DNA of 64,000 nt from an uncultured Eubacteriales bacterium (GCA_900543625.1 UQSF01000003.1:1-64000), one strand, 5' to 3'; shown: positions 42,214 to 51,705, numbered from the stretch's first letter. The notes: a model not told the origin generated them from the sequence alone. Translations and numbers: made by a program.

Positions 42214-43166
42214 GCGGCGATCTCCTTTCTGCACCAGCGATGGCCCAGCCGCGCCAGCAGCCTGACCCAGCCGATGACCATGCGGATGAACAGCCAGACG
42301 GCCAGCCAGATCACGACGAGCGCGATGGCGATCACGGCGGCGCCGCCGCCGAGCAGGATGAGCATATCCGCCACCACGGGCAGGCCGATGAACGCAGTCA
42401 TGATCAGGCTCACACCGGCTGCACCGCACACGGCGCCGATGGCCAGCACGGCCAGATCCAGCACCAGCAGCACGGCGAACACCGGCACGCCGATGATGAT
42501 CGCGCCGAGCGTGTACAGGATCGCCAGAAAGACGTTCGTCTTGTATTCCGGCTCGTAGTCGTCGTAGTATTCTTCGTCGTATTCCTCGCCGTATTCTTCG
42601 GCGGGCTGCTCGTCGTAGTAGCCGTCGTCGTCGGCGGGCTGCTCGTCGTAGTAGCCGTCGTCCTCGGCGGGCTGCTCGTCATAGTAGCCGTCGTCGTCGG
42701 CAGGCTGCTCGTCATAGTAGCCGTCGTCCTCGGCGGGCTGCTCTTCAAAGTAGCCGTCGTCGTCAGCCGGCTGCTCGTCGAATGAGAGCTGCCCGTCGAG
42801 CACGGGCGCTTCGTCCGTTTCGGGCTCGTCGGGCTCCTCCGGCAGATCCGGGAACGTGAACGACGGCGCGGGTCTCTGCGCGGCGGCCGCGGTCATCGGG
42901 CGGTACTGCTCTGCGCGCGGGCGCGGCTGCGGCGTGCGCCTGGGCTGCGCCTGTGCGGGAGCGACCACGGGCGCGGCGGCCGGTGTGATCTTGCCGCTGT
43001 CGGCATACCGGATGAGGGCAACGGCGACTTTGGTCGGGTTGCCGATCTCCTGAATGAGGCGCTCCTCATCGGGCGCATTGTCAAACATATTCTCCATCTG
43101 CGCGATGAGCGCCTGACGTGTCTGGTCGTCGGTGATCAGGCCGAGCAGGCTGCTGATCTCCGCCAT
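42210..43166 (-). CDS. Membrane protein with HAAS-like N terminus and acidic tandem repeats
   Basis: 318 residues. Residues 1-55 (DNAPDEERLIQEIGNPTKVA) resemble the HAAS/DUF1700 N-terminal domain. Then comes a Pro/Ala-rich linker, followed at 131-196 by six units of an 11-residue acidic repeat EQPA(D/E)DDGYYD, alternating in a 22-residue higher-order unit, and an acidic Tyr-rich end. Residues 210-300 hold three to four membrane helices. The start lacks a close ribosome site; GGAGGTGA lies about 25 bases upstream. No PadR regulator gene, often paired with DUF1700, is adjacent. Confidence 0.82.
   Translation of the reverse strand: MAEISSLLGLITDDQTRQALIAQMENMFDNAPDEERLIQEIGNPTKVAVALIRYADSGKITPAAAPVVAPAQAQPRRTPQPRPRAEQYRPMTAAAAQRPAPSFTFPDLPEEPDEPETDEAPVLDGQLSFDEQPADDDGYFEEQPAEDDGYYDEQPADDDGYYDEQPAEDDGYYDEQPADDDGYYDEQPAEEYGEEYDEEYYDDYEPEYKTNVFLAILYTLGAIIIGVPVFAVLLVLDLAVLAIGAVCGAAGVSLIMTAFIGLPVVADMLILLGGGAAVIAIALVVIWLAVWLFIRMVIGWVRLLARLGHRWCRKEIAA
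42579..42776. repeat. Coding tandem repeat, 33-base unit, six copies
   Basis: Encodes the acidic EQPA repeats of the membrane protein on the minus strand. Units alternate, giving a 66-base period. Copy number is expected to vary between strains by slippage or recombination. Confidence 0.9.
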
Positions 43167-43301
43167 GTAACTCTGTCTGTTGATAGATGGTCACCTCCAA
43201 GGGGTTCGATGCACATTGTATGGCATTCTAATTTACATATTATATTGCACGAATCAGGTGCGGTCAAGCCCGAAATGCACTTTTCGCCCGTGCGCCGGCT
43301 C

Positions 43302-43330
43302 TTGACAGGCGGTCTGCGGCGGGGTATCCT
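43302..43330 (+). promoter_or_regulatory. Promoter of the Thr/Glu-rich membrane protein
   Basis: TTGACA (43302-43307), 17-base spacer, TATCCT (43325-43330). Confidence 0.72.
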
Positions 43331-43377
43331 GTGAAAAAAGAGCCGGTTTTCCGAAAAGCCGGAAAGGAGTGGAACGC

Positions 43378-43797
43378 ATGGAACCAAAGCGCCCCTACAC
43401 CGAGACGGATCCTGAAACGGCAGCCGAGACCGCCGAAACCGTGACCGAAACCGCCGAAACTGCGGCCGAGGCGGCCGCGCCCAAAAAGCCACGCGAGCCG
43501 TTTTTCCGCCGCCAGCGCCGCGAGCTTTCAGACGCCTGGCGCGAGATCTACTGCAACAGCCGCGTGCGGCGCATCCGCACATGGCAGATCGCGGTGTTCG
43601 CGCTCATGATCGTCGAGGCGGCGGTCATGGCCATCGCCATCCACCCGGCGTACTGGGTCGGTGCGGGGCTGCTTGCACTGCTGTGCGTGAGACAGCTGTT
43701 CGACCGCCGGCCGGAGCGGCACTCCGCCGCCGGTGTCGTGCTCTACGGCGTGATCGCCGTGCTCATCGGCATTTTTGTCGCCGAGCAGGTGCTTTGA
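43378..43797 (+). CDS. Small membrane protein with Thr/Glu/Ala repeats
   Basis: Not recognised. 139 residues: residues 8-40 are a repetitive acidic stretch (ETAAETAETVTETAETAAE), then a basic segment (RRQRRELSDAWREIYCNSR) and three hydrophobic helices to the end. GGAAAGGAG precedes the ATG at 43378. The acidic N-terminal tail recalls the neighbouring acidic-repeat protein on the other strand, but there is no clear homology. Confidence 0.75.
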   Translation: MEPKRPYTETDPETAAETAETVTETAETAAEAAAPKKPREPFFRRQRRELSDAWREIYCNSRVRRIRTWQIAVFALMIVEAAVMAIAIHPAYWVGAGLLALLCVRQLFDRRPERHSAAGVVLYGVIAVLIGIFVAEQVL

Positions 43798-43810
43798 GCG
43801 CTGTGCGTGC

Positions 43811-43839
43811 TTGACAAACGGTGGGCGATTGCATAAAAT
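43811..43839 (+). promoter_or_regulatory. Promoter of proS
   Basis: TTGACA (43811-43816), 17-base spacer, TAAAAT (43834-43839). The 75-base leader has no T-box. Confidence 0.85.
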
Positions 43840-43914
43840 ATAAAAGTTGCCCAATACATTATAAATTACGGCTGCGCGGGTGCTCCGCGCGGCATACAGA
43901 GGAGAGTTGCGCTT

Positions 43915-45351
43915 ATGGCCAAAGAAAAAAAGGTCGAGCAGATCACCGATATGGAAGTGGATTTCGCCCAGTGGTTCACCGACGTGTGCACCAAGGCGGA
44001 GCTTGTGGATTATTCCGACGTCAAGGGTCTGTTCGTTCTGCGCCCCTACGGCTACGCCATCTGGGAGAACATCCAGAAGGTGCTCGACGGCAAGTTCAAG
44101 GCGACCGGTCACCAGAACGTGTCCATGCCGATGCTGATCCCCGAGAGCCTGCTGCAGAAGGAGAAGGACCACGTCGAGGGCTTCGCGCCCGAGTGCGCGT
44201 GGGTCACCATGGGCGGCAGCGAGGAGCTGCCGGAGCGCCTGTGCGTGCGCCCGACGTCCGAGACGCTCTTCTGCCAGCACTGGAGCCACATCGTGCACAG
44301 CTGGCGCGACCTGCCGTGCCTGTATAACCAGTGGTGCAGCGTCATGCGTTGGGAAAAGACCACGCGCCCGTTCCTGCGCGGCCGCGAGTTCCTCTGGCAG
44401 GAGGGGCACACCCTGCACACCTCTGAGGAAGAGGCGCGCAAGGAGACGCTGCAGATGCTCGAGATCTATGCCGACACCTGCGAGCAGGAGCTGGCCATGC
44501 CCGTCATCCGCGGCAACAAGACCGACAAGGAGAAGTTCGCCGGTGCGGTGAACACCTACACCATCGAGTGCATGATGCACGACCGCAAGGCGCTGCAGTC
44601 CGGCACGAGCCACTACTTCGGCGACGGCTTTGCCCGCGCGTTCGACATCACCTATACCGACAAGAACAACCAGCAGGCCTATCCGCACCAGACCTCGTGG
44701 GGTATGTCCACGCGCGTCATCGGCGGCCTGATCATGACCCACGGTGACAACAGCGGTCTCGTGCTGCCGCCGCACATCGCGCCGATCCAGGTCATTGTGC
44801 TGCCCATCGCGGCGCACAAGCCCGGCGTGACCGAGAAGGCCGAGGAGCTCGTCGCGCGTCTGAAGGCCGCCGGCCTGCGCGCGCAGGGCGACTTCAGCGA
44901 CAACAGCCCCGGCTGGAAGTTCGCCAACTGGGAGATGAAGGGCGTGCCGCTGCGCGTCGAGATCGGCCCGAAGGATATCGAGGCCGGTCACTGCGTCGCC
45001 GTCCGCCGCGACAACGGCGAGAAGATCACCGTCGCGCTCGATGAGCTCGAGGCGCGCATCCCCGCGCTGCTCGAGGACGTGCAGCAGGGCCTGTTCGACA
45101 AGGCAAAGCGCAACCTCGACGAGCACACCTACGCCGCGCACTCGCTGGCCGAGGCCAAGGAGCTGCAGGAGAAAAACGGCGGCTTCATCAAGACCATGTG
45201 GTGCGGCGACCTTGCCTGCGAGCTCGAGATGAAGGACAAGGCCGGCATGTCCAGCCGCTGCATCCCGTTTGAGCAGGAGCACATCGACGATGTCTGCCCC
45301 GTGTGCGGCAAGCCCGCTAAGTGCATGATCTACTGGGGCGTGGCGTACTGA
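43915..45351 (+). CDS. proS: Prolyl-tRNA synthetase, short (archaeal/eukaryote-like) type
   Basis: Charges tRNA-Pro with proline. The 478 residues match the short ProS class without the bacterial editing insertion. Class II motifs are visible: motif 2 RWEKTTRPFLRGREFLWQEG with its Arg residues, motif 3 within HQTSWGMSTRVIGGLIMTHG, and an anticodon-binding domain from about residue 290. The C-terminal CVPVCGK-like zinc knuckle reads VCPVCGKPA. GGAGAG precedes the ATG. Codons end mostly in C or G, as expected for high expression. Confidence 0.96.
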   Translation: MAKEKKVEQITDMEVDFAQWFTDVCTKAELVDYSDVKGLFVLRPYGYAIWENIQKVLDGKFKATGHQNVSMPMLIPESLLQKEKDHVEGFAPECAWVTMGGSEELPERLCVRPTSETLFCQHWSHIVHSWRDLPCLYNQWCSVMRWEKTTRPFLRGREFLWQEGHTLHTSEEEARKETLQMLEIYADTCEQELAMPVIRGNKTDKEKFAGAVNTYTIECMMHDRKALQSGTSHYFGDGFARAFDITYTDKNNQQAYPHQTSWGMSTRVIGGLIMTHGDNSGLVLPPHIAPIQVIVLPIAAHKPGVTEKAEELVARLKAAGLRAQGDFSDNSPGWKFANWEMKGVPLRVEIGPKDIEAGHCVAVRRDNGEKITVALDELEARIPALLEDVQQGLFDKAKRNLDEHTYAAHSLAEAKELQEKNGGFIKTMWCGDLACELEMKDKAGMSSRCIPFEQEHIDDVCPVCGKPAKCMIYWGVAY

Positions 45352-45374
45352 GCCGAGCCCGAAACGCAAAAATC

Positions 45375-45404
45375 AACCGCCCGCTGCGATCGCAGCGGGC
45401 GGTT
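45375..45404. terminator. Bidirectional terminator after proS
   Basis: Fifteen-bp perfect stem centred at 45389/45390 with TTTT on the plus side and a weaker T-run on the minus side, between convergent genes. Confidence 0.9.
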
Positions 45405-45408
45405 TTGT

Positions 45409-47109
45409 TTATTCGTTTTCGATATAGAAGATCTTGCGCAGCGTCTGCACCGGAAGCTTGACGATGCTGCGGTCATAGGTCACGAGGCCGTTGAGCTCGT
45501 GCTCCACGTCGCTCAGCTGCGTGTACACCGCGGCACTGAGGCCCTGCGCGATGGCGGGGCGGATCTGCTCGTCATAGAGCGCCTGCAGCGCGTATTCGAG
45601 CGAGAGCGGCGCGTCGCACGTCTTGTAGCCGACGCTCCTGCCGCCCATGGCGTGCCCCTCGACGCGGTGGACATAGCCGCCGAACTCCGACAGCAGCGTG
45701 GCGCGGCCGAGCTTGTCGGGCTGGAATTTGTACTTCTGGAAGTACACGTGCAGACTGCGCACATCGCCGAAGCCCTGATCGTGCCAGCCGCTGGCGGGGT
45801 CGATCGTGCGCGTCTTGTCCACGGACTGGATGACCTGCACGGCCGTCTGGCTGTCAAACTGGCCCCAGCCCTCGTTGAACGGTACCCACACGGCGATGCA
45901 CGGGTGGTTGTAGAGCGCGGTGACCATGTCGCGCAGCTCGTTCAAAAACGCCTTGCGCGCCGTCACGTTCGTGCGGCCGAAGAGGGGATACCAGCTGTCG
46001 TCGAGGTGCCAGCCCGTCACGAGCGGGGTCGAGACGATGAGCGGGTCGTAGCGTCTGCCGCCGCAGGGCATGTCCTGCCAGACGAGCATGCCCAGCCGGT
46101 CGCAGTGGTAATACCAGCGGTCGCACTCGACCTTGATGTGCTTGCGCAGCATGTTGAAGCCCATATCCTTGGCCAGCTGGATGTCGTAGACGAGCGCGTC
46201 GTCGCTCGGCGCGGTGTAGAGTCCGTCCGGCCAGTAGCCCTGATCGAGCAGCCCGTTGTGAAAATACGGCTTGCCGTTGAGAAACAGGCGGCGCACGCCG
46301 TCCTTGCCCGTCTCGACGCTGCATTTGCGCATGGCAAAGTAGCTGTAGACCGTGTCGCTGCCGAGCGTCACGCTGAAGGGGTAGAGCGTCGGCTGCTCCG
46401 GCGACCAGGGGCGGAAGGCGCGTACCGGCACGTGCGCCGGAACGCCCGCCGGGAACGTGTAGCGGCGGCCCTCAAGGTCGATCGTGCACTGCCCCTCGCC
46501 CTCGACGGTGATCTCCACCTGGTGCGCGTCGAACAGCGGTGTCACGCGCAGGGAGCGGATGTAATTCTGCGGCACGCTCTCGAGCCAGACCGTCTGCCAG
46601 ATGCCGCTCTGCGGTGTGTACCAGATGCCGTGCGGGTGCAGCGTCTGCTTGCCGCGCGGGAGCTGGGACTTGTTGGTCGCGTCGCGCACGCACACAAGGA
46701 TCGTGTTTTCCTTGGCCAGCACCTCGGTGATGTCCACCGTGAACGGCAGGTAGCCGCCCGTGTGCGTGGCCAGCTCTACACCGTTGCACCACACGGTCGC
46801 GGTCTGATCGACCGCGCCGAAGTGCAGCAGCACGCGGCCGATGTTGAACCCGTCCGGCAGCGTGACCGTGCGGATGTACCACAGGTATTCCTCCGGCTGC
46901 AGGATGTGTCCCACGCCGGACAGCTCGCTCTCGGGCGAGAAGGGCACGAGGATCGTGCCGTCGGCCTGCGCGGGCTTTTGCGCGCTCGTCGTGATCGCGT
47001 AGCTCCACGGGCCGTTGAGATTCAGGTAGCTGTCGCGCACCATCTGCGGCCGGGGATACTCCGGCAGCGGCTGCGCGCGATCGAGCGTGTCCGCCCAGGG
47101 TGTCTGCAT
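45409..47109 (-). CDS. Glycoside hydrolase family 2 (beta-galactosidase/glucuronidase-like)
   Basis: A 566-residue cytoplasmic GH2 enzyme without a signal peptide. The N-terminal sugar-binding fold (YLNLNGPWSYAITT, FGAVDQTATVWCNG), an immunoglobulin-like middle and a catalytic barrel are present. The acid/base Glu is in VPFNEGWGQFD (about residue 411) and the nucleophile in LLSEFGGY (about 474). The short form lacks the large C-terminal domain of LacZ. Substrate specificity (galactoside, glucuronide or mannoside) cannot be assigned. AAAGGAGG precedes the ATG at 47109. Confidence 0.92.
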   Translation of the reverse strand: MQTPWADTLDRAQPLPEYPRPQMVRDSYLNLNGPWSYAITTSAQKPAQADGTILVPFSPESELSGVGHILQPEEYLWYIRTVTLPDGFNIGRVLLHFGAVDQTATVWCNGVELATHTGGYLPFTVDITEVLAKENTILVCVRDATNKSQLPRGKQTLHPHGIWYTPQSGIWQTVWLESVPQNYIRSLRVTPLFDAHQVEITVEGEGQCTIDLEGRRYTFPAGVPAHVPVRAFRPWSPEQPTLYPFSVTLGSDTVYSYFAMRKCSVETGKDGVRRLFLNGKPYFHNGLLDQGYWPDGLYTAPSDDALVYDIQLAKDMGFNMLRKHIKVECDRWYYHCDRLGMLVWQDMPCGGRRYDPLIVSTPLVTGWHLDDSWYPLFGRTNVTARKAFLNELRDMVTALYNHPCIAVWVPFNEGWGQFDSQTAVQVIQSVDKTRTIDPASGWHDQGFGDVRSLHVYFQKYKFQPDKLGRATLLSEFGGYVHRVEGHAMGGRSVGYKTCDAPLSLEYALQALYDEQIRPAIAQGLSAAVYTQLSDVEHELNGLVTYDRSIVKLPVQTLRKIFYIENE

Positions 47110-47301
47110 AACGTGGCCTCCTTTTCCCGCCGGCGGCGCGCCGGCAGAACAGTTGTGATCTATTTTACAGGATTTTTGCGCGCTTGTTAAGCCCCTGCGC
47201 GCGGATTTTTTTCGCGTCTGCGCATGCCTGTATTCCGGATGAAACGGGGAAAAAGAGACCAAAATGCACAAAATGCTGCAAATTTTCCGCAAAGATCGGT
47301 C

Positions 47302-47330
47302 TTGTCAGCATTTTTTCAGGTTCGTTAATA
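47302..47330 (+). promoter_or_regulatory. Candidate promoter of the rnf operon
   Basis: TTGTCA (47302-47307), 17-base spacer, TTAATA (47325-47330), in an AT-rich patch about 100 bases before rnfC. Confidence 0.5.
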
Positions 47331-47430
47331 TTTAAATTAGTACAATTTGATGTTTTTCCGCCGTTTTTGGTGGACGAAAATGGGGTGGTGTGCTAAGATA
47401 TGTGGGTCAAAAAATAGAGAGGTGATGCAA

Positions 47431-48786
47431 ATGCCCTTTAAGTTTCATGGCGGAGTTCATCCCAACTACATGAAGGCGCCGGACGTTCCGGTGACCGTCA
47501 TTGCTCCTCCGCCGCAGGTCGTGCTCCCGGTGATGCAGCATATCGGCGCACCCTGCAAGCCGCTGGTCGAAGTGGGCGACTATGTGAAGATGGGTCAGAA
47601 GATCGCTGACAATCCCGCACCCGTCTCCGCCCCCATCCATGCGACTGTCTCCGGCAAGGTGATTGCCATCGAGCCGAGACCCCACCCGCTGGGCGACATG
47701 GTCCCCGCGATCGTGATCGAAAACGACTTCCAGGACACCCCCTGCACGGATCTCGCGCCGCTGACGCCCGAGCAGATGAAGGATCCTGAGGCCATTCTCG
47801 AGCGCATCCGCGAGGCCGGTATCGTCGGTCACGGCGGCGCCATGTTCCCGACCGCGTTCAAGATCCGCGGCGGTCTCGGCAAGGTCGACACGCTCATCAT
47901 CAACGGTGCAGAGTGCGAGCCGTACCTCAACGGCGACCACCTGACCATGAAGAACCACCCTGAGGAACTGCTCAAGGGCATCGAGCTGGCGCGCATCGCG
48001 TCCGGTCTCGATAAGGCGTACTACGGCATCGAGAAGAACAAGCAGGACGCCATCGACCTGCTCCTGTCGAAGAACCCCGCGCAGTACGGCGTGGAGATCG
48101 TGCCGGAGAACGTCAAGTACCCGCAGGGCGCCGAGAAGATGCAGATCAAGGCCATCACGAACCGTGAGGTCAAGCCCGGCGGTCTGCCGTCCGGCGTCGG
48201 CTGCAACGTCATCAGCACCCAGACGGCTTACGCCATCTACCGCGCCTGCTACGAAGGCATGCCGAGCATCGAGCGTGTCCTCACCGTCGCCGGCAGCGCC
48301 ATGGGCGATAAGTCCTATAACCTGCAGTGCCGCTTCGGCACCCCGTTCAGCTACATCGTCGAGCAGTGCGGCGGCTTTGTCGTCGAGCCAAAGAAGATCG
48401 TGCTCGGCGGCCCCATGATGGGCCTGATCGCCACGAATCTCGAGGCGCCCAACATCAAGGGCACCGCGGGCATCCTGTTCTTCACCGATAAGGAAGACCG
48501 CTCGGTCGAAAACCCGACGTGCATCCACTGCGGCAAGTGCCTGACGGTCTGCCCGATGAAGCTCGAGCCGCTGTATATGTACAAGTACTTCCAGAACCGT
48601 GACTTCGAGAACATGGAGAAGTACCACATCCTCGACTGCTTCGAGTGCGGCAGCTGCTCGTACAACTGCCCGGGCCGTCTGCCCCTGACTCACACCTTCA
48701 AGACCGCAAAGCTCCTCTTCGCCGCCCGCGCGGCGGAAGAAAAGGCCCGCGCGGAAGCCGCTGCAAAGGAGGCTGAAACGAAATGA
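47431..48786 (+). CDS. rnfC: Rnf complex subunit C (NADH-binding)
   Basis: The NADH-oxidising subunit of the ferredoxin:NAD+ oxidoreductase that pumps Na+ or H+. The 451 residues include a biotin-like N-terminal domain, an FMN/NADH region (GIVGHGGAMFPTAFKIRGG) and two [4Fe-4S] motifs, CIHCGKCLTVCP and CFECGSCSYNCP. The start at 47431 has GAGAGGTG six bases upstream; an ATG two codons earlier overlaps that site. It overlaps rnfD by four bases. Confidence 0.97.
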   Translation: MPFKFHGGVHPNYMKAPDVPVTVIAPPPQVVLPVMQHIGAPCKPLVEVGDYVKMGQKIADNPAPVSAPIHATVSGKVIAIEPRPHPLGDMVPAIVIENDFQDTPCTDLAPLTPEQMKDPEAILERIREAGIVGHGGAMFPTAFKIRGGLGKVDTLIINGAECEPYLNGDHLTMKNHPEELLKGIELARIASGLDKAYYGIEKNKQDAIDLLLSKNPAQYGVEIVPENVKYPQGAEKMQIKAITNREVKPGGLPSGVGCNVISTQTAYAIYRACYEGMPSIERVLTVAGSAMGDKSYNLQCRFGTPFSYIVEQCGGFVVEPKKIVLGGPMMGLIATNLEAPNIKGTAGILFFTDKEDRSVENPTCIHCGKCLTVCPMKLEPLYMYKYFQNRDFENMEKYHILDCFECGSCSYNCPGRLPLTHTFKTAKLLFAARAAEEKARAEAAAKEAETK

Positions 48787-49835
48787 CACCGAAAGAATTT
48801 ACCTTTGACGCTGCCTATCAGCCTCAGGTTCGCGCCAAGCGCGGCACGCGCGAGATCATGCTCGATGTGATCATCGCCCTGCTCCCGGCTCTGTGCGTCG
48901 GCGTGTGGCAGTTCGGCGCGCAGGCGCTCATCCCGCTGGCCGTGTCGGTCGTGTCGTGCGTGTTTTTTGAGTGGGCTTACCGCAAGCTCCTGAAAAAGCC
49001 CGACACCATCGGCGATCTGTCCGCCGTGGTCACCGGCATCCTGCTCGCGTTCACCCTGCCCGCCAACTGCAAGTGGTGGCTGCCGATCATCGGCGCGTTT
49101 TTCGCCATCGTGGTCGTCAAGCAGCTCTACGGCGGCATCGGCAAGAACTTCCTCAACCCGGCGCTCGCCGGCCGTGCGTTCCTGCTCGCGTCCTACGCGC
49201 TGTTCATGACCACGTGGGTCGTGCCCGGCAGTCTGGCCGGCGTTGTGGACGCCGAGACCATGGCCACCCCGCTGAGCTATATGAAGGCCGGCGAGGCGCT
49301 GCCGCAGTATTTCACGCTGAAGTCCATGTTCCTCGGCACGATGCCCGGCTGCCTCGGTGAGGTGAGCGCGCTCGCGCTGCTCATCGGCGGCGTGTACCTG
49401 CTGTGCCGCAAGGTCATCACCTGGCACATCCCCGTGTCGTTCATCGGCTCCGTCGCCCTGCTGACGCTCATCTTCGGCAGCAAAAACGGCGGCGGCTATA
49501 CCCACGTCGAGTGGATGCTCGACAACCTCCTGACCGGCGGCCTGCTGCTCGGCGCGTTCTTCATGGCGACCGACTACAGCACCAGCCCCGTCACCGCTCC
49601 CGGCCGCATCATCTACGGCGTCGGCTGCGGCGCGCTGACCGTGCTCATCCGCGTGTTCGGCGGCTTCCCGGAGGGCGTTTCCTTTGCCATCCTCATCATG
49701 AACTGCTGCGCGTGGATGTTCGACAAGCACACCCAGCGCCGTCAGTTCGGCGTCAGCCGCGAGGACGTCAAGGCCAAGAAGGCCGCTGCAAAGGCTGCGA
49801 AGAAAGAAGCAAAGGAGGCTGCTGCAAATGGCTGA
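48783..49835 (+). CDS. rnfD: Rnf complex subunit D
   Basis: A 350-residue membrane subunit with about nine to ten helices that carries flavin in the family; the FFMATDYSTSPVTAPGR segment is the conserved region near the covalent FMN threonine. It takes part in electron transfer coupled to ion translocation. The start overlaps the rnfC stop (ATGA), and the end overlaps rnfG by eight bases. The C terminus is Lys/Ala-rich. Confidence 0.96.
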   Translation: MTPKEFTFDAAYQPQVRAKRGTREIMLDVIIALLPALCVGVWQFGAQALIPLAVSVVSCVFFEWAYRKLLKKPDTIGDLSAVVTGILLAFTLPANCKWWLPIIGAFFAIVVVKQLYGGIGKNFLNPALAGRAFLLASYALFMTTWVVPGSLAGVVDAETMATPLSYMKAGEALPQYFTLKSMFLGTMPGCLGEVSALALLIGGVYLLCRKVITWHIPVSFIGSVALLTLIFGSKNGGGYTHVEWMLDNLLTGGLLLGAFFMATDYSTSPVTAPGRIIYGVGCGALTVLIRVFGGFPEGVSFAILIMNCCAWMFDKHTQRRQFGVSREDVKAKKAAAKAAKKEAKEAAANG

Positions 49836-50400
49836 AAAGACTGAAAAGAAATCCGGCGGCGGCCAGATCATCAAGCTCGCGCTCGTGCTCTTTGCCGTGT
49901 CCGCGATCATGGCGCTCGCCCTCGGCCTCGTTTATGAGGTGACGAAGGACACCATCTCCATGCGCGCAGCCGAGACGACCAAAAACGCATACGCCAACGT
50001 TCTCCAAGCTGACGACTACGCAGAGCAGGCCGATTTCGAGAACGACGGCACCATCACCAAGCTCAGCGTCGCCACCACCGGCGGCGAGCAGACCGGCTAC
50101 GTCGCCGAGACCACGTTCTCCGGCGCACAGGGCATGATTACCATGGTCGTCGGTCTCGACAGCGACTATAACTGCACCGGTGTGTACATCACCAAGCATT
50201 CCGAGACCTCCGGCCTCGGCGCCAAGGCGGCCGACACCACCGACGGTGCCTGGCGCGACAATCTCGTCGGCCAGGGCGACGGCCTTGCGCTGACGAAGGA
50301 CAAGGGCACGGTCGCAGCCATCTCCGGCGCGACGATCACGTCCCGCGCCGTCGTCACCGAAGTGCAGACCGTCATCAACGCGGCCAAGTCGCTGGGTTAA
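49828..50400 (+). CDS. rnfG: Rnf complex subunit G
   Basis: A 190-residue subunit with one N-terminal membrane helix and an extracytoplasmic FMN-binding domain. The covalent FMN site is SGATITSRAV (Thr of SGAT), near residue 167. Partner of RnfD in the flavin relay. It is followed 13 bases later by rnfE, with AAGGAGG between. Confidence 0.96.
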   Translation: MAEKTEKKSGGGQIIKLALVLFAVSAIMALALGLVYEVTKDTISMRAAETTKNAYANVLQADDYAEQADFENDGTITKLSVATTGGEQTGYVAETTFSGAQGMITMVVGLDSDYNCTGVYITKHSETSGLGAKAADTTDGAWRDNLVGQGDGLALTKDKGTVAAISGATITSRAVVTEVQTVINAAKSLG

Positions 50401-50413
50401 GGAGGGCTGAAGC

Positions 50414-51103
50414 ATGAATATCAAACAACAGTTCAAGGAAGGCCTCATTACCAACAACCCGGTTCTCGTGCAGCTCATCGGCATGTGCGCGACCATGGCC
50501 ATCACGACCAGCCTCTTCAACGGCATCGGCATGGGCCTGTCCGTGCTCGTCATTCTGACGTGCTGCAATGTGGTCATTTCTCTCATCCGTAAGGTCATCC
50601 CGAATGACATCCGTCTGGCCATCTTCGTGCTGGTCATTGCGAGCTTCGTGACGATCGTCGACCTGCTGCTGCAGGCCTACGTTCCCGCGCTGAGCGCGTC
50701 TCTGGGCGTGTTCATCCCGCTGATCGTCGTCAACTGCATCATCATCGGCCGCGCCGAAGCGTTCTGCCAGAAAAACCCCGTCGGCCCGTCGTTCTTCGAC
50801 GGCATCTTCCAGGGCCTCGGCTACACGCTCGTGCTCATCGCCATGTGCGTTATCCGTGAGCTGCTCGGCAAGGGCTCGTTCGGCACCGGCATCTTCAACA
50901 CCATCGACGGTGTCATCGGCACCGGCAACGGCATTCAGATCTTCCCGGCCGAGTACGGCGCGCTCGTGCTCACGCTCCCGATCGGCGGCTTCATTACGCT
51001 CGGCTGCCTGATCGCGCTCATGCAGTATGCGCTGCGCAAGTCCGCCGAGAAGAAGGAAGCCAAGGAAAAAGCGCTCGCTGCGCAGGAAAAGGAGGCGGCA
51101 TAA
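50414..51103 (+). CDS. rnfE: Rnf complex subunit E
   Basis: A 229-residue integral membrane subunit with six helices, homologous to RnfA and oppositely oriented in the membrane. The typical motifs are GMCATMAITTSLFNGIGMG and VFIPLIVVNCIIIGRAEAF, which contain the conserved Cys residues that hold an iron-sulfur centre between RnfA and RnfE. It overlaps no neighbour and is one base from rnfA. Confidence 0.97.
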   Translation: MNIKQQFKEGLITNNPVLVQLIGMCATMAITTSLFNGIGMGLSVLVILTCCNVVISLIRKVIPNDIRLAIFVLVIASFVTIVDLLLQAYVPALSASLGVFIPLIVVNCIIIGRAEAFCQKNPVGPSFFDGIFQGLGYTLVLIAMCVIRELLGKGSFGTGIFNTIDGVIGTGNGIQIFPAEYGALVLTLPIGGFITLGCLIALMQYALRKSAEKKEAKEKALAAQEKEAA

Positions 51104-51104
51104 C

Positions 51105-51692
51105 ATGAGTTCATCGACCGGTATTTTTGCCATCATCCTCAGCGCCGTCCTGACGAATAACTTCATCTTTTCGCAGTTCCTCGGCTGCTGCCCGTTCCTC
51201 GGCTGCTCGAGCAAGATCGACACCGCCGCCGGCATGGGTCTGGCCGTTACGTTCGTCATGGGCCTCGCGTCCGCCATCTGCTGGCTGGTCAACCTGCTGC
51301 TCGTGCAGCTCGGTCTCCAGTTCCTGCAGACGATCGCTTACATCCTCGTCATCGCCGCGCTCGTGCAGTTCATCGAGATGTTCCTCAAAAAGTCCATCCC
51401 GTCGCTGTACTCCGCGCTCGGCATCTACCTGCCCCTGATCACCACCAACTGCGCCGTGCTGGGCGTCGTGCTGCTCAACACGCAGTACACCTTCGGCTTT
51501 GTGCAGAGCGTGGTCTACGGTGTGTTTGGCGGTCTCGGCTTCATGCTCGCTATCTGCCTGTTTGCAAGCGTGCGTGAGAAGCTCGAGTTTGCCGACTATC
51601 CGGAGTGCTTCGAGGGCTTCCCGATCTGCCTTGTCTCTGCCGGTCTGCTTGCCCTTGCGTTCATGGGCTTCTCCGGCATGAAGATCGGCTAA
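51105..51692 (+). CDS. rnfA: Rnf complex subunit A
   Basis: A 195-residue six-helix membrane subunit. ILSAVLTNNFIFSQFLGCCP and YLPLITTNCAVLGVVLLN are the family hallmarks, with the membrane Cys ligands shared with RnfE. The ATG at 51105 follows AAGGAGG by seven bases. Confidence 0.97.
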   Translation: MSSSTGIFAIILSAVLTNNFIFSQFLGCCPFLGCSSKIDTAAGMGLAVTFVMGLASAICWLVNLLLVQLGLQFLQTIAYILVIAALVQFIEMFLKKSIPSLYSALGIYLPLITTNCAVLGVVLLNTQYTFGFVQSVVYGVFGGLGFMLAICLFASVREKLEFADYPECFEGFPICLVSAGLLALAFMGFSGMKIG

Positions 51693-51705
51693 GGAGGGCA
51701 TGAAT

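Noticed and set aside
42579..42776. CRISPR-like regular repeats
   Set aside because: The 33-base units are contiguous without unique spacers and encode acidic 11-residue repeats in frame.
43811..43914. T-box leader upstream of proS
   Set aside because: The leader is only about 75 bases, with no T-box sequence and no terminator/antiterminator pair.
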